NCBI GenBank assembly: GCA_026120185.1
Contig: JANUWF010001617.1
Span: forward strand, 124,001 to 188,000
Direction: 5' to 3'
Origin: Voacanga thouarsii
Lineage: Eukaryota; Streptophyta; Magnoliopsida; Gentianales; Apocynaceae
DNA length: 64,000 nt
The notes under the pieces were generated by a model that searched no databases, was not told the origin of the DNA, and worked only from the letters and a program-made list of their open reading frames with translations. Positions 37,324 to 53,700 of the stretch are shown in pieces; the first letter of the stretch is position 1, and every line of letters begins with the position of its first letter. A program made the position numbers and the translations under genes.

Positions 37324-40300
37324 GACCCTAGGATTCCATTCTCAAGGAAGGAACTTGTGGATGCTTGTCAAAGTGTTCCACATATGGTAGTTGATGTCAG
37401 AAGCCTTGATACCGATTTTCTTATTACTTCTTCCCACAAGGTTAGGTCTTTCCATTATGCTTTAATGTCCAACCCTGCAAATGATTATTTTTATTAAGGA
37501 ATAATCATGCTTTAGATGTGTGGGCCTATAGGTATCGGCTTCTTATATGGCAAGACAGAACTCTTGAGTGCTATGCCTCCTTTCTTAGGCAAGCATTTCT
37601 CAGTTTTTCACTTAGGACAACATGAGGCTTTATTTTTGGAAAATTCATTTTTGAGCTGCTAATGCTATAATTTTTTTCTAAACCACAAGTGGTGGTGAAA
37701 TGATATATGATGTGTTTTTGGACCATTTCACTTATTCCGAACCTCCACATAGATGACACAGATGTAGAACTTTGTGTATTAAAGTTAACGTCACTGCATA
37801 GTTCTATTTTTTTTGTGCTTGATTACGTATTTAGATTTGTTTATCCAATTCACTGACTTTGCAAAGTTTTTGTATGATATGTCTCTGTTGTAATTTTCTT
37901 TATGTTCTTCTTATGTGTTACCAAGTCCTCTGAACTTGTATACTGCTTGTGTCCAAGGCTTGCACGACTTTTTCAGTGCTTATAATTGAACTTATGACCA
38001 TGGTAATATATCGAAAAACTATTCAGGTTGGTAGAAAACTTTCTTGTAGGGCCATAAATATTGAGAATTGGGTGAATGATTCAGTAACAAATGACATTTT
38101 ATTAATATTCCATTACATTAATCATGGGCTATTTGAAGGGATTAAGAATGTTAGGATCAAGGTTCAAGCTTTGTTACCATATCGTGTATGCAATCAGGCT
38201 AAGGGTGATACCCATACCATATTATTTTTTTGTATTGCTCAAACAACAGCAACTGATATCATCTTCCTGCACTTGCAACCCCCCTTTTGTCTCCCTTTCC
38301 CCACCAGAAAAAGAAAAAGAGAGAGTAGAAAAAGATACCCTCATACACATAAATGCAAAAGGTGATAAAGATGATAGAAAAGCGCAAAGGAGACCAGAGG
38401 AGGAACAAATATTACTTACCTTTTGTTATGAGTTCTTTTTGTTAAAGATCATGCTCCCTTCAGTTCTCAAACCTTTTGATATGTTTTGACTTGGCGTATA
38501 AGAGTAGTTTATCAACTTGATCATCCTAAAGATTATTTTGTAATCCGTTACCTTCCACAGTTTATATGGAGTTTAACCCATGGCAGCATCTGCTTAAGCA
38601 TGTATCCTCCTTTTCAGCATTATCTGTGTACTTATTTATCTTTGATAAGTGCATGATCTCTTTTCTAAAAAGTGATTTGTTCCATTTTCTATTACCAACT
38701 AATGAGTTTGAAATTCTTGATACATTTTTGTTCCTAAAAAATGCTGGGTGCATTACTAAATGTTATTCAATCTCCCTTTTTAACTTGATTTAGATTTGAA
38801 GCTAGGACACCTACAATTGGGAAAGCAATTGGCTTAGGGGGAACAATTGATTATCTCTCTGGCATACGCATGCAAAAGATACATGATTATGAGGTTAATC
38901 CTCAATTCCTTTTGTAGGATATGTGTTAGTCATGTGTACTACTTGTATGCAAAAAGTTTAATTTGATTGGTAACAAGAAGTTTTTTTTTCCTGTTTCTTT
39001 TTCCAAAATATGAGTAGATAACATTAAGAATTGCTCTTTTTCTTTTTCTTATCAGGTAATTGATATAACATGGTGATGCTAAAGACACATCACTAGCAGA
39101 AAGTGGGGATTGTAAGTGCTAAAAGATGCTTTTTGTGCTTTAAAGAGCAAGTTGATAACTAATAACTAATGAGAGAAAACTTTTGCTGATTTGAGATGAA
39201 AAAATCACTGAGTCCTCTTGCAATGGTTGGGTAGATTTTCTTCTTGTGATCAAGATTATGATAATGGTCTGACAGTGCTATGCTTTGCTGGGAAAATGTG
39301 TTATGTTCTCAAAGACTTTCTCCTATTTCATCTTCTACCTCTTACAGGTAGAGTTGGCTACCTACCTGTATCAAAGTCTTCGCTCAGTATCCAATGTTCA
39401 CATCTATGTGAAGGCATGAAAAACGGAAAACACAGGGCAAGCAGCAGAAGCGAAAAACAAAAACTGAAAAAAACTGAAGAACAGGGAACTCCGAACAGAG
39501 CCGACGCTGGCTTCGGCAACCCTAGCCGGTGTCGGTCATGCTCTGTATGGATTTTGAGGTTTAAAAAAAATACCTCTTTTCCTCGTTCTTATAATTGACT
39601 GGACCGGAATGTGTGCAACCGGGGTAGGTACGCTGGTGAAAACCTCTGATGCGATTCCTGCAAGTCTCCTACTCCGTCTTTGTACGTAGGTGAATACCAA
39701 ACTCTCGATCTTCCAGTATATGGCCCTACCTAATTCCGTTTGGTGAATAACTACAGAACTAAGGAATATTTTCTGGAGAGAGAGAGAGAGAGATGTGTGC
39801 TTCTTTTTCCACGCAGAAGAGTCTGTAAAAAACAACGATGATCTCCAATCCTCCTGTTTAACCTAAATAAAAACCCTAGGTTAAACTAGACTGGGCCATT
39901 GGGCTCTTAGTTTAGTCTTTTGGATTTAATTAATTATTCTAATTAGAACCAACTTAATGGCCTAACAAATAATTAATTTTTCAGCCTAAATAAATTAGTC
40001 CAATAAATAAACCTATATTAGTTTAGTCACAGGCTAATCTTTAATTATTCAAATTGGGGCAAAGCCTTGAATAATTAATTAACCCACCAAACTAATTTAA
40101 TTAATTCTCTCTCCATGGACCTTTATTTTATTCTAACCCAACAATTAAATCAGATTACTTAAATAAAATAAATTCTATTTAATTTAAGATCAATTCCTTA
40201 ACCCGTATTTAATTAGGACTCACGGTCTATACTAGGAACCAAAAGACACACCGCCTTGACTACTAAAATGACCAAAATACCTTTACCATATAAATAGATG

Positions 40301-41231
40301 TATTTTACATTTTAAATATTTCCTAATATCATCATAAGGAAATATTAACCCCAAGGACAATGCTATATTAGCAAAGTCTCCGACCTACAGGTGTAACGAC
40401 TAAAATACTCCTCTATACATCGCCGTACATTTAAAGATGAAGAAGTATAATAACACCTCTCTAAATGACATATATCATCCTTAGGCTTCTAGTCTAATGA
40501 TCCACGACTTCCTGGATTACTTCCGCTTTTCAAGGGAGCTACCTTAAAACAAACATTCAAGTTATGTTTCCCAGGGTCCTGGATATTTAGATCATTCAGA
40601 CAATCATAATGGGCGATATAGTATAGAAACTATCTTGTACAAGTCTATCTTAACTAACTAGTCACATATACCCAATATGCAAGTATATTGGCCCTATGAT
40701 AGAACCTCAACTATAACATATCAAAGTACATGCTTCCAACTTCGTCAAACCACCAACTCATACTTAAGTCATAGAGTACTAGTCCACGCTGTAGCAGTAG
40801 TAGTTTAGGTGTCTACCATATAGTACTTTTAAGAAACCATTACTACATGTCATGTTCTACATATTCGAAATACGCTTATATCATGAAGTGAGTGGACTAC
40901 TCACTGGCTAAAGGTAAGACATTCCTCATTTGAAATTCATAACATAATAATCTAAATATGATGAGATTCCTATTTTCATCAATCGATTAAGAACGAATGT
41001 TTATATGTTAAGTAACCCGTGATCCATACCTTACTGTGAAAGACCTCCATTCACATGGACTACTTACTTAAACACAATGGGTCTTTTCCAAACGTAATTG
41101 TGCATAAATGAAATATAAATTCACAAACAATTTTTGAAAATAAATTCTTTTATTAAAATATTCGATTTTTACATTAGAAACCTAGTCTAAGAGGGTATAT
41201 TTCCCAACACTATGGTCCTGCACCTTCACAA
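37324..41231 (+). pseudogene. NFS2: Cysteine desulfurase (NFS2/SufS-like), partial and split by a solo LTR
   Basis: Five exon-like pieces follow the order of the plastid cysteine desulfurase: 37324-37440 ([13 protein letters not shown] to SSHK, which holds the PLP lysine), 37516-37590 ([17 protein letters not shown]), 37691-37752 (GGEMIYDVFLDHFTYSEPPH), 38794-38893 ([20 protein letters not shown]) and 39348-39408 continuing at 41215-41231 (VELATYLYQSLRS, then VHIYGPAPSQ). The enzyme supplies sulfur for Fe-S clusters. The first half of the protein and everything after PAPSQ, including the active-site cysteine, are absent. The donor after 37752 is AT instead of GT, and the junction between pieces 2 and 3 does not splice in frame. 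The last exon is interrupted by the LTR at 39409-41209. Introns are kept, so it is not a processed copy. Confidence 0.8.
39409..41209 (-). mobile_element. Solo LTR inserted in the NFS2-like exon
   Basis: 1801 bp beginning TGAAGGCATG and ending TTTCCCAACA on the plus strand. Read on the minus strand it starts TGTTGGGAAATATACC, a common plant LTR start. CTATG is repeated on both sides (39404-39408, 41210-41214). Removing the element and one CTATG restores the NFS2-like reading ...VHIYGPAPSQ, which confirms both borders. No gag or pol is present. The open frames inside (39218-39598, 39536-39835) are chance frames. Confidence 0.85.
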
Positions 41232-41360
41232 GTAGTTAAAGGTGGTGGGGTGGTTCTTCATATCTTTAGTGCATCATTTTTTACATCCTTCTGGGAAACT
41301 GGGAATAGTTCTTCCACTCACTGAAGAGTGGATCTGGTATGGAAACGATATTTTTTTTTT

Positions 41361-42759
41361 GTCATCGATTGAGGTCATTTTTTTTGTAGTTGGTGGTGTC
41401 GCATCAAAGTTATTGAATTTCTATTAGGATTATTACTGAATTTGAGTTGGAGGGAGAAGAAGGTTGGGTAACTTTAAGTTTTGTAGTGATAGGCTGTAAT
41501 TGCTAAATTTTTTAACTCTAGATTATTCTTCCTTTTGTAGATTTCTAGAGTTAAAAGGGAGAAATTCTCACTGCAACATTTATTTTTTGGGATTAACTTG
41601 CATTACAAGACATTGACGAAATCATATTCATTTTGTACCTGCGAAAAATCTCATCTTTCTTCAGAGAGGCAGCTTTGTAGATTGAAGCTTTATCTGGTGT
41701 GTTTCATCTAATCTCTTTCTCTTCTTTTTTGGTGTTTTCTTATAGTTTATTTCTTGCATTCGTTTTACTTTGTTTTGTGAGATTATACTAATGGGTTGTT
41801 GATGAAAGTTCTCAAATACAGGGATTTTCATTTCTGTCATTTTTTTTGTCGACATTTGAAGTTTTTACACAGATCTTGAGGTGGGTTTTTATTTCTTTTG
41901 GCTCTGTATTCCCTGTCTTTGATTTTTAACTTCTTCAATAATATCACTAATTTTTTTTTTCTGTTCTTCTTGATAGTTCTCATTTTTCTGTATTATTTTG
42001 TGGAAAATATGTCTAATGGGCATTTAAATTTCTCATTTATTTCTCGATGGTCAGATTATGTTATATAAATAGTAGTAGTATTTCTCTGGAGTGTAATATG
42101 CTTGATCATATATAGTAGAATTTTTCCTAAAGTTCTTGTGACAAGACCTAAGAGATCAAGGCCCAAAGTCTAGAAATCTGGGTACTTTATTTTGATTAAG
42201 TCAGTAAATTCCTTCTGATTCTGATATATTTGAAGGGATTATAATTTAGGTTGTTAGGATTGATGTTTTCATATATTTGCCTTAATATTTGTTAATGCTA
42301 ATTCTTTGGTCACGACGAAATTTTAGGATTAAGGAAAAAATTTTAAGATCATTGGGTTTTTATTTTTAGAAGAATTATGAACTCAATTTAACATGCTGGT
42401 AAATAATCGGTTTTCAAACTATTATGTTTGTGAAATCTCTTTGACACTTCCATTTGTAAAGTATGAGTCTGGGAGAAAAAATAAAAATAAAAGCCTCAAT
42501 TGGAGTGGAGAAAACCTTTCCAATCTTTCTTTCTTTTGCACATTGCTAGCTGTTCTACAATCTATAGTTGAAAAGTGTTAGTGATTGGAAATTCCAACTA
42601 AACTGATTCTAAGTATTTATGCAATGTGTAAGATAATGCTTATTAAGTATTGTAGTATGGCTTAGCTGGATCTAATTATATTTGCAGGGGTATGTTGCTA
42701 GGGAATTTGCCAAACTGAGGGTTAAGCCTGGCGAACTGGCCATCATTTCTAAAGAGGCA
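41361..42759 (+). pseudogene. MDHAR: Monodehydroascorbate reductase (MDHAR) fragment
   Basis: The segment near 41368-41404 reads EVIFFVVGGVAS, like the end of MDHAR exon 1 with its FAD-binding glycine motif, degraded. The exon at 42688-42759 reads GYVAREFAKLRVKPG then ELAIISKEA, with a TTTGCAG acceptor and a GTATGA donor. It matches the cytosolic/peroxisomal MDHAR segment just before the conserved APYERPALSK. That next block and the rest of the enzyme are not found downstream. MDHAR regenerates ascorbate with NADH. This is a 5' gene fragment with its intron, lying directly behind the NFS2-like remnant. Confidence 0.65.
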
Positions 42760-45600
<2,841 letters not shown>

Positions 45601-45605
45601 CATCC

Positions 45606-45807
45606 ACTGGCTACAAATGCACTTTGATCAGGGGCTATAACCTTAGGTAATACTAGTTTAATCCTATTTAGCTAGGACATTAGAAATAAGTTTATATACC
45701 ATTTGTACTGGCTACAAATGCACTTTGATCAGGAGCTATAACCTTAGGTAATACTAGTTTAATCCTATTTAACTAGGACATTAGAAATAAGTTTATATAC
45801 CATATCA
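45606..45807. repeat. 101-bp tandem duplication
   Basis: Two adjacent units of 101 bp starting CTGGCTACAAATGCACTTTG (45607 and 45708) differ at only a few positions. The array directly abuts the TAA microsatellite. Confidence 0.9.
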
Positions 45808-45879
45808 CAAAGGCTAATATGCCTAAACTCATTAATATTTTATGGCTTACGGACTTTTGGAATTAATACAATTAGTATA

Positions 45880-47630
45880 TATATATAACCAATAGAGACA
45901 ATGTGAGCCCACCGACTTCTCTTCTTTCATGGGCTTATTGGGTTATGGTTTTTATTTTAATTATTGGGTTAGGATCTATAAAACTAAAACAATTAAGTAT
46001 TATACGTTGAGGGGCTAAGTGCAATTATTTAATTAGGAGGCTTTTATTAATTTCTTCATTATAGGTTTAGGCATGTCCTGAACGGTTACGTTATTTCTGA
46101 AGCTATTCCAGAAGAGGAGAAGAGTGAGAATCTGATAAGGGACTTGAGTCTTTGGCATCAACTCTTGACAAGTTAGCTTTTCTCTTGCGTTTTATGGTGT
46201 TTGTAACCTATGATTGAGATAAATTGTTCTTGAATTTAAGTTAGAGTGTTAGGGTTTTAAATTGGAAAAAATTGATTAGAGGATTAATTGTGCTGTTTGG
46301 ATTTCAAGTGAAGGTGAATAAATGTTTGAAGGCTTGAGTGGAAATTTTAAGAGGTTCCAAGAGGCCGAACTCAGTAGGTAAGGAAATTGAGTTTTCCTGT
46401 ATTTGGTTTTCTTTAAAATCAATGATGTCTCTCGATTTCTTTATGAAAGTAGTATTTTAATTATATGAAAATAGTATTGAACATGATATATTAATTGTAA
46501 TTTTGTACCAATGATTATGGTCATTGAAAGTTATAAGTTTAAGCTAAGTTTTATACCTATGTACTAATTTTCTTATTCATGTGATGTGAATGCTTATGGG
46601 TTTCGTTTTGGAAGGGAATTTCCCAACTTTATAAGCTATAAGGCCCTACTAAGGGGATACAATACCTAGGATAAGTTAAGGTTCTTCCAATGGGATATAA
46701 TAATTGGAAACCGATCAATTTAGTCAAATCAAGTCCCCAAGTATGAATTATTTTTGTGAATTAAGCTTTATTTAAATATGTTTAAGTGTGTATAAATGGT
46801 TTTTAGTGCACAAAACAATATTTTTCATGTTAAAGTGGGTGATTAGAATTGTGTTTTTGGTTTGAAAAGTTGTAGGTTAGATTTTGGGTGTTCTGAAAAT
46901 CACGCCTGCGCATTCCAGAACACATTTGGTGCTGGCACCCTCGCTCACACCCGGTGCCAGGCTCACACTGGCCGGCGCACTCGGTGCCGGCTGGGCTTCT
47001 CCAACCCGGTGCTGGGTACACTATGTTTTGACTCTGGTGCCAATTTTTCTCTGTTGAAGTGATGGTTTTCTTGCTTGTTTCGATCACCATTATTTTCACT
47101 GAATAAACCATATTAATTCAGTATTTATGTGCCAGATATGCCTCTTTTGGTTCAGTAATAAGTAAAGTTAAGAGATTCATTGTTCCTCTTTTTCTCTTTC
47201 TTCTTTTTTTTGGGTGATATTATGAGATTTTCACATAGTGTGACCAACCCACCAGAAAGCTATTTTAAGACCCCACGAGTTTTGTTGTACTATAAATTCC
47301 TAAACTCTTTTAATCAAACGTTTTGTAAATGTATATATATGTGTAGCATGCTTGATCCCGGATAAGCCAGATTTCTTTACTGAGCTAGTGAGCTTGCCTC
47401 TTATTTAACATCTGCAGGTTCTCAGTTAGATGAGGATGAGTTGGAAGAATGATTTGAAGAGAATCTAGAGTGATTAGTTATTTTTCATTTTCGTTCAATT
47501 TTATGTATGTTTTGTTTTAGATTTAAAAATAATGTAAGGATATTCTTTAAGTATTACTAGAATGTTATGTTTTGATTATTTATGGTATGTAAAGTTTGGA
47601 CATTTTCTTTTTAGGGTGTTGCCATGTCAT
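45880..47630 (+). repeat. LTR-like sequence, diverged
   Basis: Contains features common in long plant Ty3/gypsy LTRs: a GGGGCTAAGTGCAATT segment near 46011 and a GC-rich island at 46900-47040 with repeated GGTGCCGG-like words. A late segment GGGTGTTGCCA near 47615 resembles the GGTGTTACA end of such LTRs. Terminal repeats and a target duplication could not be fixed. The frames at 46830-47111 and 46862-47062 follow the GC-rich island and have no domain. Confidence 0.35.
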
Positions 47631-50600
47631 CCTCGACTCCAGGACATGACAGACAATCTCAAAGATATGAGTCATCTTGTAACACCCCTACTAAAGGTAA
47701 CAACGGAAGCATCTCCAATCTGGGTGTCGCCCCGTCTAGTTACCTAGACAAGGAGTCTTTATAATGAGAAATCCATCAGAGTATTATCCAAAAGGAAAAC
47801 GTCCGGACTTATTCTGTTGTTACTGTGGTATCGTCCTCTATCCGTAGGTCCTCCCAACTCCGGATCCTATAAAAAGGTAAGAAAAAAGACACGTGTGAGT
47901 GAAAAATCACTCAGTGAGTCCCGTGTATGCTAGTATTTATCAAAGAGGCAGAATACACAAAACTTTTACGAAATAACATATAATTTGTTCATTAGAAATG
48001 AATCCAAAACTCTTTAATGAAGAGTGTATTCAGAACTCAATCATTTTTGGAAAAACTGTATTTCATATTTCAAATCATTGTCCCAGTTTTCAAAATACAT
48101 GCACTTCTCCAACAGAAGGTCGGCCTATATGCAAGTCCCGCAGTCCTTACCTTCGGCTAAATGGTTTCTTGTGCCAGGGACTGCACCTTACAGTATGTCA
48201 CCTGTGTTAGCTGGAATGGTGAGCGTAAAAATATACCTCACCTTGTACCTAAAAAATCTTTTACTTGCCACCATAAGCCAGGGTCCCAATCTTGATGTCA
48301 ATCACCATCGAGGTGGCAAGAGATTGAACACACCGAGTGTACCCGCCCGGTATCATGTGAACAATTCACCATCATAATCAATAGGCAATTGCCAGGCTTA
48401 AAACGGCTAGCTAGGACGACTCATCTCAATGTCTGTTGCCCTGTTTAAAGTAAGATAATCCGCATAACTAATCAGGTTACTTGGGGTCGTCTATCTCTAA
48501 CATGGGCTAGTACAAAGATCAAAGTCCTTGCTGAGTACTTAACGTTACCAACTCCGTCTGACTGATCAGGCCAGAGGGTTATCTGATCTCACAGAATTTT
48601 CACATCAAAATAGTTTTTGGGGTAAAACAATATTTTTCCAAAATCATGATGAAACCAGATAAAGGGTTCAATTCACATGTCAAAATGTGTTTCTAAGAGT
48701 AACCGGGTCATTTTTCCGTATTCGATCACAAAAGTCATTTCTAAGGGAATTCAGGTTATTTTGTCGATACCCTATTCCAAAAGACTTTCTCAAGGTATTC
48801 AGGTCATTTTACCCTTACCCGATTTGAAAAATATTCACAAGAGTTCCAATAAGGATATTTTGGTCATTTACCGAATACCCGAGTTCCAAACGTTTTCATA
48901 AAATATTCCAATAAGGACATTTGGAACATTTTCCAAATACCTGATTAAAAAAAGAACGCATTTAAAGGAATCTAGAATTCTAATTCCAAAAGAGGATTAA
49001 ATTCAATATTTCCAAACATATTTTCATAAAATGTCCCAAACGGTATATAAAATAGCATTTTATGGAAAAACAAAGCACACTAATTTTAGAAAGAGTTTTA
49101 GAAATCCAAGGGACTCACCTTGTGTCCTAAGCAACCTTTTCCGTTCACGACCGTTTAACCTCCGTTTCTATCGTTTTTTACATTTCGTTGGCCGTTTGTC
49201 ACTAAACCTACACCAAACATCGTTTTCGGGTCAATATGTGTTTGGCCAAAAAATAGCCGACGGATAGTCGACGTCCAGCCAACGTGTCCGACGGTTAGCC
49301 GACGTTCAACCGTCTTTTAGCCGATGGGGCCGATGGTTAGCCAACGAGGCCGATGGTTAGCCGTCGGTCAGGGAAAACGTTTAACTTTCGTTCGCGTCGT
49401 TTTTCCATTATTTGATCAATTCTTTCGCTGTTCTTTTTCCACATCCTTCCTCCCTTCATAAACAAGGGATTTACTTCATGTTTCCCCAATTATTTTATCC
49501 AAAATCACACAATTAATCATTACTTTTCTGGAATTTCACTGGTTTGGCACACCATCTTATTTTGCACATAACTTTCAATTTACAACTCCGATTTGGCTCC
49601 ATGATATACCAAAACGACCGTAAAACTCTTAAATTTAATTTTGTATAGGCCATTTTTAGGTTTCTAGTTTCAGCACTACATTACTGGGTAAAAACAGCCT
49701 CAGTAGTTTTGCCTTAGTTTCACTATTCATGCTTTCCTTAACATTTTGCAATTTTTCAATTTGACACCATAACTTGTTTTGCCCATAACTTTTAATCCAC
49801 AAATCCAAATGATGTCAAACCAACTGTAAAATACCCTTAAGACATTCCTTTACAAGTTCAATTCATGGAGTACCAATTCTGTTGTCCTTTTTGTTTAGTT
49901 TTGAACACAAAGATCCAGTAATAAAATTCCGTTACTGATTTGGCACCTTTTACTATTTTTACCATAACTTTTGATTCGTAAATCCGATTAACCTCAAACT
50001 TGCTCCGAAATGTCTCTATGATCCTTAGCTACAAGGATATATACCTTTTTTGTTCAAATCTAAAAATGTTACATATTTACTGGATATAAAACCTCCCATA
50101 ACTTTCTGGAATTAAACCCATCGTCCATCAAAACACATTATATCTTTATTCCTTGTTTATTACATTAATTAATTCAATCTAATATTCCTTTTATCACCCT
50201 TAAAGCTACTAATTTCCAGTCATACATAAAACAACAAATTTCACCATAGTACAACAAGAAAACCGGCAGCCTCAATCATAACATATTTTCACACAACTTC
50301 ACATTACTAGTTTCCATACTTCATACATAACCTTTCATAATATGTATACCAAAATGATCTCTATACTTTATATAATAACTTTAATTTAAGCAAGGTAGAT
50401 CCTTACCTTTTCGTTGCTGCGTTTGGAGACTAAATAACCCAAGTATCTTCTTGTTCTTCCTTCTCTCTCTCTCTCCTCTCTATTTCCGAATTTCCTCTCT
50501 CTCTCTCTCTCTCCTCTGTTTTCTTTTTCCTTTCTCTTCTTTTTTCCTTCCGTGTTTGCTGCGAAATTTTGGCTGTCTATAGGGATGGTAATTCCCCGGA

Positions 50601-50779
50601 ATAAAGTGGGGGCCCGGCCCGATGGGGCCGGGGATTCCCCGATTTCTCGGCCCGTCAAGCGGGGCCAGGCCGGGGCCGGGGATCGCATGATCCCAGTCCG
50701 CCCGGCCCCAAATAGCCCGATGCTATATATGATTTGGAATTATATGTCTAGTGTGTGTATATATATAAAATAATTATAT

Positions 50780-53700
50780 ATCTAATGTTTGTATTGTATA
50801 TATATTAATATTGTAATATATAATGTATATATAGACACTATATGTGTAATGTATACTATATATAGCATATATATATAATTAGTAATTAAGTAGATAAGTC
50901 AAAAATTTTGCATGCTATATTTTTGTTGTGTCAGTGTAATAGAGAATCTATGCGAAAAAAAGACTTTCATTTCTAGCCTCTTATTTATTTTTAATTAAAA
51001 AAAAAAGAAATTATCTCCTTTTCTTTTTCACAACGAGTTTTCGATTTATCAGAAGGAAAATAGGGGATAGAACTAATAAAGAAGATACTACTAAAGAAAA
51101 TAAAAAAATAAAGTAGTAAAATACTTTAATTTAGTATACATAGAAATTAGAAGACTCTATAAATATCTTTATTTTTTTAAATCTCCCGAAAAAGATCTAA
51201 TAACAATATTATTTAATGGACATATGGAAAGTTAATCGGTTGTGAGTAAGAGAGGAGATTGATTGTTCCTTAAACAGGTATTTCAAAAGATATTCATCTA
51301 TCTAATTAATTAATAAGTGATAAAAAGACAATTCGTGATTCAGATACTTAGTAAGAAGGAATAGTAATCAAATTTAAATCATGGATTTATCTAGGATTAT
51401 AAGTGGGTAAATATTAAAAATACTTATATTTTTAAATGTATTATATGTATAAAATATTTTTATATGTTATATAAAGATAATAAGTGTATGTGTGTGTATT
51501 TTATTTATTCTTATTTCTCTAATATTCTAAATATTATATTTTAAAATTTTTAAAATAATTTGACTAAGAGTACTTTAGACAAGTTTATTCATAAAAATTA
51601 TTATTCTTAGAATTTTTTATTATTATATATCTAAAAAGACATTTATGAAATAGTTCAAATTAAAAAAAAAAGAGAAATTGAAAATGACATTATAAAGCGA
51701 CATGGATAGAAATTTATCTTTCAAAGCACTAAAGGTCTTAAAAGGCATGAGTAAAAAATATTTGGTTTATAAACCTGTATCTAGGTGAATAGTTTATTCA
51801 TTTCCTCCTACCTTAGATAATTATAATATTTTTTATAAATTATAAATTAAGTACTGAAATATTAAGATTTATAACATACAAATTTAATAGTGTTTTTGCC
51901 AAATTGAAAGTTTACATTGATATTACATAGATATGTAGCATTTCATTTGCTTGAGGGTCATGTTAATCTCTCTTATAATTGATAGAGTTTTTTTTTTTCT
52001 TTGCTAAATTTTATTACATATGGGGTTAATTACTTAATTTGCACACGTTTCTCATTTTTAGACCTTATTTGTTTTGATTTTAAAAAAATTTAAACACAAC
52101 AATTAATTAACAATAATAATTAACTAAATTGTAGGTGTTTAGAATAATTACTTATTTTATTACAAATTTTAAATTTATCTATTTAAATTTTAGATTTAAA
52201 TCTAAACATAATCTAAATGTTCTTTTTTTTTCCTATTTTTTTTTTAAGGACATGATAAAGGATTTGGACTATTTTGTTTTGCAAATCACTAGGTAAACAT
52301 GAATAGAAGTAATTAATTATCCTTATCTTGCAAATATCACAAAAAAATAAAACGGAACCACAATATAAATACATTTTAATGTAGTGTGTTTATTAATTTA
52401 ACAATAGAGATATTATTAAATTGATGAATAAAAAATAAAATAAAATTTAATAATTTAATAATATAACTTATATTTTATTTATGTTAGTTCAAAATAAAAA
52501 CAAAAAATATAATAAAAAATAGAACTTCACATAAATTAATCTTATATTAGCTCAAAAAATTAAAAAAATACTTTTAAAATATAAAACAAGATAAAAAACT
52601 CAACCCTACCCAATACCCATCTTCCTCTTCTCACGCCACCGCCGCCCTCTTCCTTCGCCCTCTTCCTTCGGTGCCGCCTCAAGCTCTGAGCCTTACATAG
52701 CTAATCTCGGTCGGCTTCTCTATTGTGGCTTGCGCCTCCTCCAGCCCTCCGTCTCAGGTTCTCCCATCTCTGCTGCGCCTTCTCTGTTTTTCTGTTTTGG
52801 ATGTGTTCTAGAAGTCCTGTTCTTGGCTTGTGCTCACATTTCGTCCTCATTTGGGAGCTGAACTGTTTTTGTTTCCTTGCCTCTTTGCAACTTAATTATA
52901 CGATTTAAAGTGGTGTTTGAGAGTGCTATTGTGATTATGTACATTGTGGTCAGACTTGTGATCAAGAATATTAATTTTCACATGTACAGTAGTATTGTGC
53001 TACATTTTCTCTGTATTTGGTATATCTTGGTTAAAAATTGGTGACAATTGTTTACCTGCTGTATCTGATGCATTCTGTGTCTAAGCTGCATCTCTGCTAC
53101 TCCTTCTCTGTTTTCTGTTCTGGATGTCTCCATTAACTGCATTTTCTGGATGTTATGCTGTGTCTAAGCTGCTCTTGGCCGCTGGTCTCGGCTTCTCTGT
53201 TTGTTTTCTGTGTTACCTTCAAGAAAATAGGTGTTTTTATGGCCTTTTTCAGGTTGGATTTGTCACAAATGAAGAAGAAAGACATCCTATCACTGTCTGC
53301 CACTTTCTTATTGCCGAGATCTTAGCTGCTGTCTAAGCTCTGCATTAACCATTTGTTTCCACTCATGAAATCTCAGGTCATTAGTTTGCAGAGATAGGAT
53401 GAATTCTTCCATGTGAAAAAGCTCTAGGCATATATTAGCTATTTGATTGAATGTATTGACAAAAATTGTTTCTTCATATTCAATTGAGCCTGCAGTTTCT
53501 ATATGCTCCATTGTGTCTAAAAGTAGTTTTTTTCCCTTTATCCTAAAGATTAAAGGGCAGAATTTGAGCCCTTTGTTCATGTTGTTGAGTCGATGGTTTT
53601 CTTTTGTATTTGTGTAAGGATTTATATGAAACTTTCACCAAAAAGTTCAAAAGAGTTTAAAGTCTACAAAGATCTAGTGTGTTTAACAAGGTTTTATATG

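Noticed and set aside
39218..39835. Open frames near the NFS2 remnant
   Set aside because: They lie largely in the solo LTR and have no domain; the true coding signal there is the short exon at 39348-39408.
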